Source: Eubacterium sp. (GTDB lineage Bacteria; Bacillota; Clostridia; Lachnospirales; Lachnospiraceae). From it: a stretch of 64,000 bases of DNA. This document shows positions 1 through 8,905 of this stretch, piece after piece. The translations under genes were made by a program, and so were the position numbers. The stretch covers positions 1 through 64,000 of the forward strand of contig JAETSX010000011.1 of assembly GCA_021769425.1 (NCBI GenBank), written 5' to 3'. Under the pieces are notes generated by a model. It made no database searches. It was not told the DNA's origin and saw only the letters and a list, made by a program, of their open reading frames with translations. Numbering within the stretch: position 1 is the stretch's first letter; each line of letters starts with the position of its first letter.

Positions 1-94
1 TCTAACCGCTTCCCGTAAATAATTCAAAAATAAGCATTTTTTATTCCTCCCCATCACACGCATTTATATAGTATATTTTTTCTCTGGTTTTTCA

Positions 95-916
95 TTGAGT
101 TTCCGAGACTACACCTACTGCACCTTTTCCTGCTTTGCCTTTTTTCCCCATACGCTTCAGGAAGATCCCCGCAATATTCCCGGAATCCTGTGCCTGATGA
201 TCACCATGCCCATATCTTATATTGTGGCGCTCCGATATATTGAAAGCGATTCCAAAAGGCAGGACATCTACTGGAAAAACGTACTTTTTGAGACTTATAT
301 CAAAGGCCTGGAAGATCAGTATAACCTGGTGGAACAATCAGAAAAAAACATCCGTATCCTGCGCCACGACATCAGACATTACACCAGCATGATTGACCAG
401 CTTCTGGATGAAGAAAAATACGGGGAAATCCGCAATATTACCGCTCATATCACCGCCGCGGCAGATGATGGCAGAATCGTGAAATACTGCGACAACTTAA
501 TTGTCAATTCCATTATTTCCAAGCTGATGGAACAGGCCAAAGTTTCAGATATACAAACAAATCTGGAGCTTCAGATTCCCAGAATAATCCCGGTTAATCA
601 TTACGAGCTTGCTGCAGTGATTGCCAATCTCTTCGAAAACGCAATTATCTGCGTCAAAAATTACGAGAAAGAGAAACGGTATATTGATATCAGAATCCAA
701 TGCAGCGGGGAACATCTGCTGATTCAAATGAAAAATGAATGTCGGAAAGAACTGATCATAAACCCTGCCACCGGCCTTCCCAAAAGCAGCAAAGGAAAAG
801 AGCATGGCCTTGGAATGCAGAGTATTCTGGCCTTTTCTGAAAAAATCGATGGAAATATCGATTGTTTCTTAGAAAACGGAGTTTTCTGGATTATTCTCTT
901 TGCCAGGTTTCCGTAA
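95..916 (+). CDS. GHKL-type sensor histidine kinase, N-terminus uncertain
   Basis: The C-terminal part is a GHKL (AgrC/CitA-like) kinase. A dimerisation region carries LRHDIRHYTSMID with the likely phospho-acceptor His, and an ATPase domain carries the N box (VIANLFENAI) and a G box (KGKEHGLGMQSI). Members normally start with five or six membrane helices; here only one weak hydrophobic stretch (about residues 30-48) precedes the kinase core. The reading frame is open only from base 23, after an in-frame stop at 20-22. The only start near the front of the ORF is TTG at 95, without a good ribosome site. It is either a 5'-truncated gene or one frameshifted near the window edge. No response regulator is visible next to it. 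Family assignment is firm; intactness is doubtful. Confidence 0.7.
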   Translation: MSFRDYTYCTFSCFAFFPHTLQEDPRNIPGILCLMITMPISYIVALRYIESDSKRQDIYWKNVLFETYIKGLEDQYNLVEQSEKNIRILRHDIRHYTSMIDQLLDEEKYGEIRNITAHITAAADDGRIVKYCDNLIVNSIISKLMEQAKVSDIQTNLELQIPRIIPVNHYELAAVIANLFENAIICVKNYEKEKRYIDIRIQCSGEHLLIQMKNECRKELIINPATGLPKSSKGKEHGLGMQSILAFSEKIDGNIDCFLENGVFWIILFARFP

Positions 917-966
917 ATTTCCTTTCCTGTTACAAAATAACACGTTTTTGTGCAATATTAAATCCC

Positions 967-992
967 TTGAATTACCTCAAAAATGGTATAAT
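967..992 (+). promoter_or_regulatory. Extended -10 promoter of the GGDEF gene
   Basis: TGGTATAAT at 984-992 is a perfect extended -10 box. The nearest -35-like hexamer, TTGAAT at 967-972, is only 14 bases away, so the extended -10 must carry most of the activity. The palindrome ATACT-TAAG-AGTAT (991-1004) starts inside the -10 and covers the expected start site, an operator-like position. The same 14 bases recur at 3068-3081. Confidence 0.55.
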
Positions 993-1029
993 ACTTAAGA
1001 GTATTTTTTAAACCATGGAGGATATTTTC

Positions 1030-2946
1030 ATGCAGAAAATTTTTATCCGCTATACTTTCGCGATCATGACAGCTGCGATTTTACTGATATTTTTCATTAA
1101 CTTTATAGTTACCCTTCATTCTTTAGAATCCCAGCAATTTAACACTTTCCAAACCAAAACGGATCAGATTATCCACACATTGGAGATGAACCAGGAAGAA
1201 CTTGAAATTATCGGGGAAAATCTGGACGAGGATTACCTCACCCGCGCCAAAGCTGCCGCTTACGTCTTAGACCGGGAAGATGATTTATCCCTGAACGTAA
1301 AGGAAATGAAATATCTTGCCAATCTACTCAATGTAGACGAAGTTCATGTCATTGATGAAAACGGAATTATCGTGGCCGGCTCTGTCTCTCAATATATCGG
1401 CATTGATATGGCGGATCATAAGCAGACCCGGGCTTTTCTCGCTCTTTTGGAAAGCGATGATGAGAACGCTTATTTGATTCAGGACTCACAGCCCAACGCC
1501 GCTGAAAATAAAGTGATGCAGTATGTAGGCGTTGTCCGGAAGGCCAAAAAGGGCGTGGTCCAGGTAGGATTTAAGCCCACCAGGCAGATGGAAGCTCAGG
1601 CAAGAAACACCTACGACTCCATTTTCACCCTGTTTCCGGCAGACGTGGGAGAAGAATTTTTTATCATAGACGGCACAACCGGAACTATTCTGGGACACTC
1701 CAACGGCCTGGAACAACCCTTTGACGCAGAATGTTATCAATTAGAGCAGCTGGAGGGCTGTGCCCAGGGAGACTATTTAAAAGGAGAAAACGGCAGAATC
1801 ATGTACGTCACCTCCACTCCCTATGAAGGCAAACTAATCTGCGCCGCCCTGCCCCGGGATGTCCTCTTTGAAAAACTCTGGAAACAGATTTTCACCACAT
1901 TCCTGTACCTCCTTCTCATTGAAGCAGTGGTACTGGCGCTGTTAAACCATTTGGTCAGGCAAAAAGCCGTGAACGGCATTCACCAGATTATGGAAAACCT
2001 TACAGCCATCACCAACGGCCATCTGGACACGGAAGTGCATGTAGGCGGAAACCAGGAATTTGAAGCGCTGAGCAGCGGAATCAACACAATGGTAAAAAGC
2101 ATTGTCACCAGTGCAGACCGCATCTCAGCAATCATTGAAATCAGCGGAATTCCCCTAGCCGCCTTTGAATATGAACGGGGACTGAACCACGTATTCAATA
2201 CTTCCGGCCTGAAGAAACTACTGGGTATTCCGGAACAAATGGCGGAACGCTTTTTCAGCAATTCTGTCCTGTTCGACCGATATATCCGTGAAATCATGAC
2301 GGATCCGATTTCCGGAGAAACCGATATTTTCCGGATTCGGGAATCCAAGTATGTCCGCATCCACATTTCCGAATCCTCCGGAAAATATCTGGGCGTGGTA
2401 ATGGATGCAAGCAGCGACATTCAGAAAAAGCAGCAGATGCATTACGAGAATACCCATGATTCTCTGACCGGACTGTGCAAATTCCCCTATTTCAAGCAGC
2501 TCGCCTCGGAAACATTGCGAAACATGCAGGAGTATCAGATCTGCGCCATTGTCATGTTAGACCTGGATTATTTTAAATCCATCAATGACACCTACGGCCA
2601 TGATGTGGGAGACGCATATCTGCAGAGTTTTTCGGCTGTGATGCAGTCTATGCCCCAAGATCATTTTCTGACCGCAAGGCGTTCCGGAGATGAGTTCTGT
2701 ATGATAATTTTCGGCTGCAGCAGCCATGAAGAGATTATCGGTTATTTAGATCAATTTTATGAAGCTTTAAAAGAGCATCCGGCAGCGCTTGGGCCGGAGG
2801 AAACCAAGGTCATCAGCGCATCCAGCGGCTTTGCCTGGACTTCTGATCCTTCCGGCAGTATCCATAAACTTCTGTCTCAGGCCGATGAAGCATTATACAA
2901 TATTAAGCGCCAGACCAAAGGATGTTATGGGGAATATGGCAAATAG
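1030..2946 (+). CDS. Membrane-bound diguanylate cyclase (sensor-HAMP-PAS-like-GGDEF)
   Basis: Predicted to make cyclic di-GMP from GTP in response to an extracellular signal. A TM helix near residues 8-30 is followed by a long extracellular sensor region (about 35-280), a second TM (about 283-305), a HAMP-like linker, a PAS-like region and a C-terminal GGDEF domain (about 480-635) starting at DSLTGL. The active-site loop reads RRSGDEF, so the first Gly is Ser; SGDEF is found in active cyclases. I see no RxxD inhibitory site five residues upstream. The start at 1030 is preferred to the ATG at 1015, because GGAGG at 1017-1021 sits 8 bases before 1030 and overlaps the upstream ATG. It is a single-gene unit with its own promoter and a strong terminator after it. 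Confidence 0.9.
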   Translation: MQKIFIRYTFAIMTAAILLIFFINFIVTLHSLESQQFNTFQTKTDQIIHTLEMNQEELEIIGENLDEDYLTRAKAAAYVLDREDDLSLNVKEMKYLANLLNVDEVHVIDENGIIVAGSVSQYIGIDMADHKQTRAFLALLESDDENAYLIQDSQPNAAENKVMQYVGVVRKAKKGVVQVGFKPTRQMEAQARNTYDSIFTLFPADVGEEFFIIDGTTGTILGHSNGLEQPFDAECYQLEQLEGCAQGDYLKGENGRIMYVTSTPYEGKLICAALPRDVLFEKLWKQIFTTFLYLLLIEAVVLALLNHLVRQKAVNGIHQIMENLTAITNGHLDTEVHVGGNQEFEALSSGINTMVKSIVTSADRISAIIEISGIPLAAFEYERGLNHVFNTSGLKKLLGIPEQMAERFFSNSVLFDRYIREIMTDPISGETDIFRIRESKYVRIHISESSGKYLGVVMDASSDIQKKQQMHYENTHDSLTGLCKFPYFKQLASETLRNMQEYQICAIVMLDLDYFKSINDTYGHDVGDAYLQSFSAVMQSMPQDHFLTARRSGDEFCMIIFGCSSHEEIIGYLDQFYEALKEHPAALGPEETKVISASSGFAWTSDPSGSIHKLLSQADEALYNIKRQTKGCYGEYGK

Positions 2947-3008
2947 CGCTTTTCCCGACAGCCTTTTTGCGCAATGAACATGGTCGCTTTAGTGACATCA
3001 TACTTCAA

Positions 3009-3044
3009 GGGCTGTCCCGAAAAATTCCGGGACAGTCCTTTCTA
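3009..3044 (+). terminator. Rho-independent terminator after the GGDEF gene
   Basis: An 11-base stem GGGCTGTCCCG pairs with CGGGACAGTCC around a short A/T loop and is followed by TTTCT. It lies about 60 bases after the stop codon at 2946. The stem could also act on transcripts from nifJ on the other strand, though that side lacks a clear T run. Confidence 0.75.
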
Positions 3045-3067
3045 TTGAATCCTGCATACAGGATTTT

Positions 3068-3151
3068 ATACTTAAGAGTATACTTATTTGCAGAATGATT
3101 TGCTTGTTTTCTTGAAACAGCGAAAACTTGTTGCCAAATCATTTCGCTCAC
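3068..3151 (+). repeat. 84 bp dispersed intergenic repeat, copy 1
   Basis: It starts with the palindrome ATACTTAAGAGTAT and ends GCTCAC. The whole segment aligns with the reverse complement of 26996-27079, with roughly four-fifths of bases shared; the blocks ATACTTATTTGC and GTGAAAACTTGTTG/GCGAAAACTTGTTG are nearly exact. Internal arms AATGATTTGC and CAAATCATT form an inverted repeat, so it can fold. It lies between the convergent GGDEF gene and nifJ. A third, partial copy lies near 56282-56316. Confidence 0.75.
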
Positions 3152-3160
3152 AGGTATATC

Positions 3161-6100
3161 TTAGTTCTCGCCGTAAAGAGTAATCAGTTTATTCAGATAC
3201 TCATAACGCTCTTTTGCATGTTTCTCGGATACTGCAAACAACTTCTCCGCTCTTTCCGGATTGAATCTTGCAAGTGCATTGTAACGAACTTCGCCGTTCA
3301 GGAATGCCTTGTAGTCTCCGGTAGGAGCCTTGCTGTCTAAGGAGAATGCTGCCTTTCCTTCTTCCTTCAATGCAGGATTGAAGCGGAAGTTATGCCAGTA
3401 ACCAGCTTCCACAGCGTTCTTCTCTTCAGTCTGAGCTTTGCTCATGCCGACTTTAATACCGTGGTTGATACATGGAGCGTAAGCAATAATCAGGGATGGT
3501 CCCGGATATGCTTCTGCCTCTGCAAGAGCTTTGATACACTGGTTATAGTCAGCGCCCATTGCAATCTGTGCAACGTATACATAGCCATAGCTCATTGCGA
3601 TAGAAGCAAGGTCTTTCTTCTTCACTTCTTTTCCGCCTGCTGCGAACTGTGCGATTGCACCGGTAGGAGTAGCCTTGGAAGACTGTCCGCCTGTGTTGGA
3701 GTAAACCTCGGTATCAAATACCATTACATTGATATCCTGTCCGCTTGCCAGAACATGGTCAACGCCGCCGAATCCAATATCGTATGCCCATCCGTCACCG
3801 CCGAAGATCCACTGGGATTTCTTAGCCAGGAAATCTTTCTCTTCCAGGATTTCTTTGGAAGCGTCGCATCCGCATGCTTCTAAAGCTGCCACTAATTTAT
3901 CTGTAGCTGTTCCGTTTACAGCGCCGATTCCGTAAGTGTCAAGCCACTCTTTTCCTGCTGCTGCAACGTCTGCATTCTTGCCTTCTGCTACCAATGCTTC
4001 TACTTTGGTTCTTAATTTCTCTCTGATTGCCTTCTGAGCCAGCAGCATACCATAGCCGAACTCTGCGGCATCTTCGAATAAGGAGTTAGACCATGCAGGG
4101 CCATGTCCTTTTTCATTTACCGTATAAGGTGTGGACGGTGAAGAGTTGCCCCAGATAGAAGAGCATCCGGTTGCATTGGCAATGTACATTCTGTCACCAA
4201 ACAACTGTGTAATCAATTTTGCATAAGGCGTCTCACCGCATCCGCCGCAGGCTCCGGAGAACTCAAGCAACGGCTGTTTGAACTGAGAACCTTTCACGGT
4301 TGTCTCTTTGAATTTCTCTACTACGTCTACCTTCTTCTCTGTGGTTAAACCATAGTCAAAAAATGCCTGCTCTCCAACATTTGCTTCGCAGTTCTGCATG
4401 GTAAGAGCTTTCTCACCCTTCTTGCCCGGGCATACATTTGCACAGGAACCGCATCCGGTACAGTCAAGGGCAGAAATCGTCATACTGAACTTGTACTCCG
4501 GCATTCCGGTCATTGGAAGCATCTGCATTCCTTCCGGCGCATTGGATGCTTCTGCCTCTGTCATTGCCACCGGACGGATTACTGCGTGGGGGCATACATA
4601 AGAGCAGATGTTACACTGGATACAATTCTCCGGATTCCATACAGGAACGTCAACTGCGATGCCGCGCTTCTCATATGCAGCGGATCCGGAAGGAGTCTGT
4701 CCGTTTTCATACTTCTTCACAACAGATACAGGAATCTTATTTCCTTCCTGTCCGTTTACAGGAATCTGAATGTCATTTACGAAATCAACTACGTCTTTTC
4801 TGTCTCCGGTTGCAACTTTTGCAAAGCTTTCATCCTGAGCGTCTTTCCAGCTTGCAGGCACTTCGATCTTAACAACTCCGGTTGCTCCGGCGTCGATTGC
4901 GTCATAGTTCATCTGTACAATCTTGTCGCCCTTCTTACCGTAGGTTGCCTTAGCGGCAGCCTTCATCAGTTCGATGGCTCTCTCCTCCGGAATAATTGCA
5001 GCCAGTTTGAAGAACGCAGACTGAAGCACGGTGTTGATACGTCCGCCGAGTCCGATTTCCTTACCAATCTTAATACCGTCAATGGTATAGAACTGAATGT
5101 CATTCTCAGCGATATATCTCTTTACCTGTCCGGGAAGATGTGTTTCCAGCTCTTCCGGGCTCCAGGAGCAGTTCAGAAGGAAAGTTCCGCCCGGCACTAA
5201 TTCCTGAACCATGTTGTATTTACGCACATAAGAAGGATTGTGGCATGCTACGAAATTCGCCTGTTTGATTAAGTAAGTGGACTTAATTGCCTTCTTACCA
5301 AAACGCAGGTGAGACATGGTAACGCCGCCGGATTTCTTGGAATCATAATCAAAATATGCCTGCGCATACATGTCTGTGTTGTCACCAATAATCTTGATGG
5401 AGTTCTTGTTTGCTCCAACGGTACCGTCAGCGCCAAGTCCCCAGAACTTGCAGTTGATGGTTCCTTCCGGAGTAGTTACCGGATCTTCTTTCACTTCCAG
5501 GGAAAGGTTGGTCACATCATCGTAGATACCGATGGTGAATCTCTCTTTCTCTGTGTTGTTGTATACAGCGATAATCTGTCCCGGTGTGGTATCCTTGGAA
5601 CCTAATCCATAACGGCCGCTTGTAATCTTAACAGCGTCGAATTTGGTTCCCTTCAATGCTGCTACAACGTCCAGGTATAACGGCTCTCCGAGAGATCCGG
5701 GCTCTTTGGTTCTGTCTAATACAGCGATTGTCTTAACAGTGTCAGGAATTGCCGCAATCAATGCGTCCTTGCTGAACGGACGGTACAGACGTACTTTTAC
5801 AACGCCCACTTTCTCGCCCTTTGCCATTAAGTAATCAATGGTCTCGTCAATGGTATCGCATACGGAACCCATAGCGATGATGATTCTGTCAGCATCAGCG
5901 GCTCCGTAATAGTTGAACAGCTTATAGTCTGTGCCGATCTTCTCGTTAACCTTGTCCATATATTTCTGGACAATTGCCGGAAGCGCATCATAAGTGGAGT
6001 TGCAGGACTCTCTAGTCTGGAAGAAAATATCCGGGTTCTGTGCGGAACCGTCCTGACGGGGATGGTTTGGATTCAGTGCATTTTTGCGGAATGCTGCGAT

Positions 6101-6697
6101 AGCATCCAAATCTACCATGTCTTTCAGATCTTCATAATCCCATGTTTCAATTTTCTGAATCTCATGAGAAGTACGGAATCCATCAAAGAAATTAATGAAA
6201 GGAAGATGTCCTTCTAATCCAGCGCAGTGCGCTACCGGAGTTAAGTCCATAACTTCCTGTACGGAAGATTCGCATAGCATTGCTGCACCGGTCTGACGAC
6301 AGGCATATACGTCAGAGTGATCACCGAAGATGTTCAGCGCATGGGTTGCCACACAGCGTGCAGATACGTTGAATACGCCCGGAAGCCCTTCACCGGCAAT
6401 CTTGTACAGATTGGGGATCATCAGCAGCAGTCCCTGAGATGCGGTATAGGTGGTTGTCAATGCGCCTGCTGCCAGGGAACCGTGCACCGTGCCCGCTGCA
6501 CCTGCCTCAGACTGCATCTCTGTTACCTGAACAGTCTGTCCGAAAATGTTCTTTCTTCCCTGTGTTGCCCATTCGTCGGTAGCTTCTGCCATAACAGAAG
6601 ACGGTGTGATGGGGTAGATGGCTGCAACATCGGTGTATGCATAAGATGCATGCGCTGCTGCATGATTTCCATCCATGGTTTTCATAGATCTTTTCAT
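3161..6697 (-). CDS. nifJ: Pyruvate:ferredoxin (flavodoxin) oxidoreductase
   Basis: A single-chain homodimeric PFOR of 1178 residues, full length for the family. It oxidises pyruvate with CoA to acetyl-CoA and CO2 and passes electrons to ferredoxin, the central step of anaerobic pyruvate use. The N-terminus carries the pyrimidine-binding domain (AAHASYAYTDVAAIYPITPSS), followed by the gamma domain (about 410-600). Two ferredoxin-type clusters follow at about 690-770 (CIQCNICSYVCPH and CTGCGSCANVCPG). The C-terminal TPP domain has a single cluster region (GACGGCGETPY) and GDGWAYDIGFGG with SNTGGQSSKATPTGA. The start at 6697 follows GGAGG by nine bases. It is monocistronic, with its own promoter at 6816-6844. 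Its acetyl-CoA would feed acetate kinase (ackA in this window). Confidence 0.98.
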   Translation of the reverse strand: MKRSMKTMDGNHAAAHASYAYTDVAAIYPITPSSVMAEATDEWATQGRKNIFGQTVQVTEMQSEAGAAGTVHGSLAAGALTTTYTASQGLLLMIPNLYKIAGEGLPGVFNVSARCVATHALNIFGDHSDVYACRQTGAAMLCESSVQEVMDLTPVAHCAGLEGHLPFINFFDGFRTSHEIQKIETWDYEDLKDMVDLDAIAAFRKNALNPNHPRQDGSAQNPDIFFQTRESCNSTYDALPAIVQKYMDKVNEKIGTDYKLFNYYGAADADRIIIAMGSVCDTIDETIDYLMAKGEKVGVVKVRLYRPFSKDALIAAIPDTVKTIAVLDRTKEPGSLGEPLYLDVVAALKGTKFDAVKITSGRYGLGSKDTTPGQIIAVYNNTEKERFTIGIYDDVTNLSLEVKEDPVTTPEGTINCKFWGLGADGTVGANKNSIKIIGDNTDMYAQAYFDYDSKKSGGVTMSHLRFGKKAIKSTYLIKQANFVACHNPSYVRKYNMVQELVPGGTFLLNCSWSPEELETHLPGQVKRYIAENDIQFYTIDGIKIGKEIGLGGRINTVLQSAFFKLAAIIPEERAIELMKAAAKATYGKKGDKIVQMNYDAIDAGATGVVKIEVPASWKDAQDESFAKVATGDRKDVVDFVNDIQIPVNGQEGNKIPVSVVKKYENGQTPSGSAAYEKRGIAVDVPVWNPENCIQCNICSYVCPHAVIRPVAMTEAEASNAPEGMQMLPMTGMPEYKFSMTISALDCTGCGSCANVCPGKKGEKALTMQNCEANVGEQAFFDYGLTTEKKVDVVEKFKETTVKGSQFKQPLLEFSGACGGCGETPYAKLITQLFGDRMYIANATGCSSIWGNSSPSTPYTVNEKGHGPAWSNSLFEDAAEFGYGMLLAQKAIREKLRTKVEALVAEGKNADVAAAGKEWLDTYGIGAVNGTATDKLVAALEACGCDASKEILEEKDFLAKKSQWIFGGDGWAYDIGFGGVDHVLASGQDINVMVFDTEVYSNTGGQSSKATPTGAIAQFAAGGKEVKKKDLASIAMSYGYVYVAQIAMGADYNQCIKALAEAEAYPGPSLIIAYAPCINHGIKVGMSKAQTEEKNAVEAGYWHNFRFNPALKEEGKAAFSLDSKAPTGDYKAFLNGEVRYNALARFNPERAEKLFAVSEKHAKERYEYLNKLITLYGEN

Positions 6698-6815
6698 TAC
6701 ATTTTTCCTCCTGCCTGAATTTAATCTATTACTGTATTAATCTGTTACTGCTCCCTTCCCAGCTGGAATATGGCTCCGCGCCGACACAGAAAACCGTAAC
6801 AAATTCTTCCTTTAT

Positions 6816-6844
6816 ACTATAATAATTATAGCCAAAAAAATCAA
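6816..6844 (-). promoter_or_regulatory. Sigma-A-type promoter of nifJ
   Basis: Reading the minus strand, TTGATT and TATAGT are separated by exactly 17 bases. They lie about 120 bases upstream of the nifJ start, leaving a sizeable 5' untranslated region in which I recognise no known riboswitch. Confidence 0.6.
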
Positions 6845-6855
6845 TAGTTTTCAGC

Positions 6856-8658
6856 TTATTTCATGTATTTTTCTTGAAACACCTGAATGGGCATCGGAGG
6901 GTCAAACAAAAATCCCTGCCCAAACCGAAACCCGCAGTCTACCAGGAACTCCCGCTGCTCTTCCGTCTCAATTCCTTCAAAAATCACTTCTTCTTTCACG
7001 CTTTCAATCAATTTACCCATATGCTGAATAAATTCCTTTTCATTTTCATGGTTCTCCCGGTTCAGAAAACTCCGGTCAATCTTCACAATATCCGCCGGAA
7101 TGTCAAGGAGCATTCCAAGAGAAGAATACCCTGTTCCGAAGTCATCAATCGCTACCCGAAATCCCGCCTCACGAAGCTGCTTCATTTCCGCTTTCACCAG
7201 TTCGTACCCGGTGGCAAACAGACTCTCCGTGATCTCAATTTCTATGTATCTCGGTTCAATCCGATACGCTTTTGTCAGCGACATAATCCGCCGGTAAATT
7301 CCCTCCCGCTCAAAATGGCTTCTGGAGAAATTCACAGAAATTACCGGAGGCTCTTTCCCTGCTTCCAGCCAACTCTGCATATAAGCCAAAACCTGCTCAT
7401 ACACATAGAAATCCAGTTCCACCACATAGCCGGAGCGCTCCAGGATGGGAATAAACAATGAGGGAGATTCTATCCTGCCGTCCTTCTTCCTCCAGCGCAC
7501 CAGCGCCTCCCCGCCGGAAATTTCAAATCCAGACAGGTAAAATTTGGGCTGCACATATACCTGAAATCCCCCTTCTTTCAGAGTTCCCTGAAACTCGGCC
7601 AACACTTGTTTTTCCTCTTCCCTCCGGATTCTCATCTTACTCTCATACACCCGGCAGAATGCGCTGGCGTTGCCCTTGATGCTCTTCCTGGTAAGATTGG
7701 CATTCTCTATGGCAATAGCCAAATTCTCATCTTTCTCTTCCATAAAATAAATTCCGGTAGTCAGCCTGATGTTGCAGGAGGGATAAATCTCTTTCTGTCT
7801 TTTGCTGAAAGCCAGACTGGTATTTACGATTTTCTGCAGAATGGTATCCCGATCGGTATCCCAGAAAAATGTGACAAACAAATCAGAATACAGCCGGCAG
7901 GAGATTTTGTTTTCGCTTTCGCGTATCAAATCTGCAAAAGCCTTTAAAATCGCATTCCCCGCTGCATAACCGAAATTGTCGTTAATATAGGAAAAATCAT
8001 TGATATCCGTATAAATAATGGCGTAGTCCCTGTCCTCTCTCCAGTTCTTAAGCTCCTCCTTCACCTTGCTTTTAAACGCCTCTCCCATATAAAGCCCTGT
8101 CAGCGGATCCCGCCGCTTCAGATCCATAATCTGCCTCTGTTCCTCTTTCTTATGGTTCCGCAGCGCCACCAAAAAGGAAATCATGCGGGCCAATTCCTGC
8201 AGAGTCTCCTTCTCAAAATCGGTCCATTCCCCCGTTTCTTCCCTGCCGCAGAACAATAAGCTGCATTCCTCTGACCCTCTGAAAAGCCCTTCCCGGCCCT
8301 GGCAGTAAGGCTGTCCGTATGTTCCGTTTTCAGGCAGGAGAAGCTGCGGGGAACATCCATGCTTCAGCCCGCTGTCCGTCAGAATTCCTTTTTCCAGGCT
8401 CCAGCAGTTAGTCCATGTCCGTTCTTTTTTCTCTCCCCCGTACTCCAACACTGCCACAAATCTTAACGCATACTGTTTGCCAATCCGCTCCAAGGTATGA
8501 TTCAGAGAATCATCCACATCACTGCCCTGATGAAACAGCTTCACAAATTCCTGATTAATCTCTTTGATTAAATTGTACCTTTCGTTCTGCAGGCACAGCG
8601 TTTCTTCCAGCTCTTCTTTCTTTTGGATATTTTCTATGCCCATTTGCTTTTCTTTCAT
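6856..8658 (-). CDS. GAF-like/degenerate GGDEF/EAL protein, predicted c-di-GMP phosphodiesterase
   Basis: A cytoplasmic 600-residue protein without membrane helices. Residues about 20-175 look like a GAF-type sensor. A GGDEF domain (about 180-345) starts DPLTGLY, but its active-site loop reads RLYSDLF instead of GGDEF, so cyclase activity is very unlikely. The EAL domain (about 345-595) keeps the expected catalytic residues: EALVRW, VNFSRSHF, EIEITES, DDFGTGYSSL, KIDRSFL and EGIETEEQ. Hydrolysis of c-di-GMP is therefore expected, with the dead GGDEF perhaps sensing GTP. Together with the cyclase at 1030-2946 this gives a make-and-break pair within 8 kb. The start is moderately sure, because the ribosome site is weak. 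Confidence 0.9.
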   Translation of the reverse strand: MKEKQMGIENIQKKEELEETLCLQNERYNLIKEINQEFVKLFHQGSDVDDSLNHTLERIGKQYALRFVAVLEYGGEKKERTWTNCWSLEKGILTDSGLKHGCSPQLLLPENGTYGQPYCQGREGLFRGSEECSLLFCGREETGEWTDFEKETLQELARMISFLVALRNHKKEEQRQIMDLKRRDPLTGLYMGEAFKSKVKEELKNWREDRDYAIIYTDINDFSYINDNFGYAAGNAILKAFADLIRESENKISCRLYSDLFVTFFWDTDRDTILQKIVNTSLAFSKRQKEIYPSCNIRLTTGIYFMEEKDENLAIAIENANLTRKSIKGNASAFCRVYESKMRIRREEEKQVLAEFQGTLKEGGFQVYVQPKFYLSGFEISGGEALVRWRKKDGRIESPSLFIPILERSGYVVELDFYVYEQVLAYMQSWLEAGKEPPVISVNFSRSHFEREGIYRRIMSLTKAYRIEPRYIEIEITESLFATGYELVKAEMKQLREAGFRVAIDDFGTGYSSLGMLLDIPADIVKIDRSFLNRENHENEKEFIQHMGKLIESVKEEVIFEGIETEEQREFLVDCGFRFGQGFLFDPPMPIQVFQEKYMK

Positions 8659-8813
8659 AAAATCATTCCCTATCTTACAGTTCCGGCAGGATTCCTGCTT
8701 TTTCTGGTTATAACGCTTCCATTATTTTCTATCATACCAAATTATTAACTTAATTTCAATGAATTTTTGACTGAGCATGATGGGAGTTTATTATAGAAGC
8801 AGATAACTTTTCC

Positions 8814-8841
8814 TTGAAAATACGACAGTTTTATGTATAAT
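8814..8841 (+). promoter_or_regulatory. Promoter of the ABC-F gene
   Basis: TTGAAA (8814-8819) and TATAAT (8836-8841) are separated by 16 bases, 65 bases before the ATG at 8906. Confidence 0.65.
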
Positions 8842-8905
8842 AGATAGGCAAGGGCAAAGGCTCCCTAAAACAGAAAGAAAATTCAGAAAATATGAGGATT
8901 TCAAT

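Noticed and set aside
3392-3883. 163-codon ORF opposite nifJ
   Set aside because: Antisense shadow of a well-conserved gene, without ribosome site or family pattern; the same holds for other long antisense frames in nifJ and smc.
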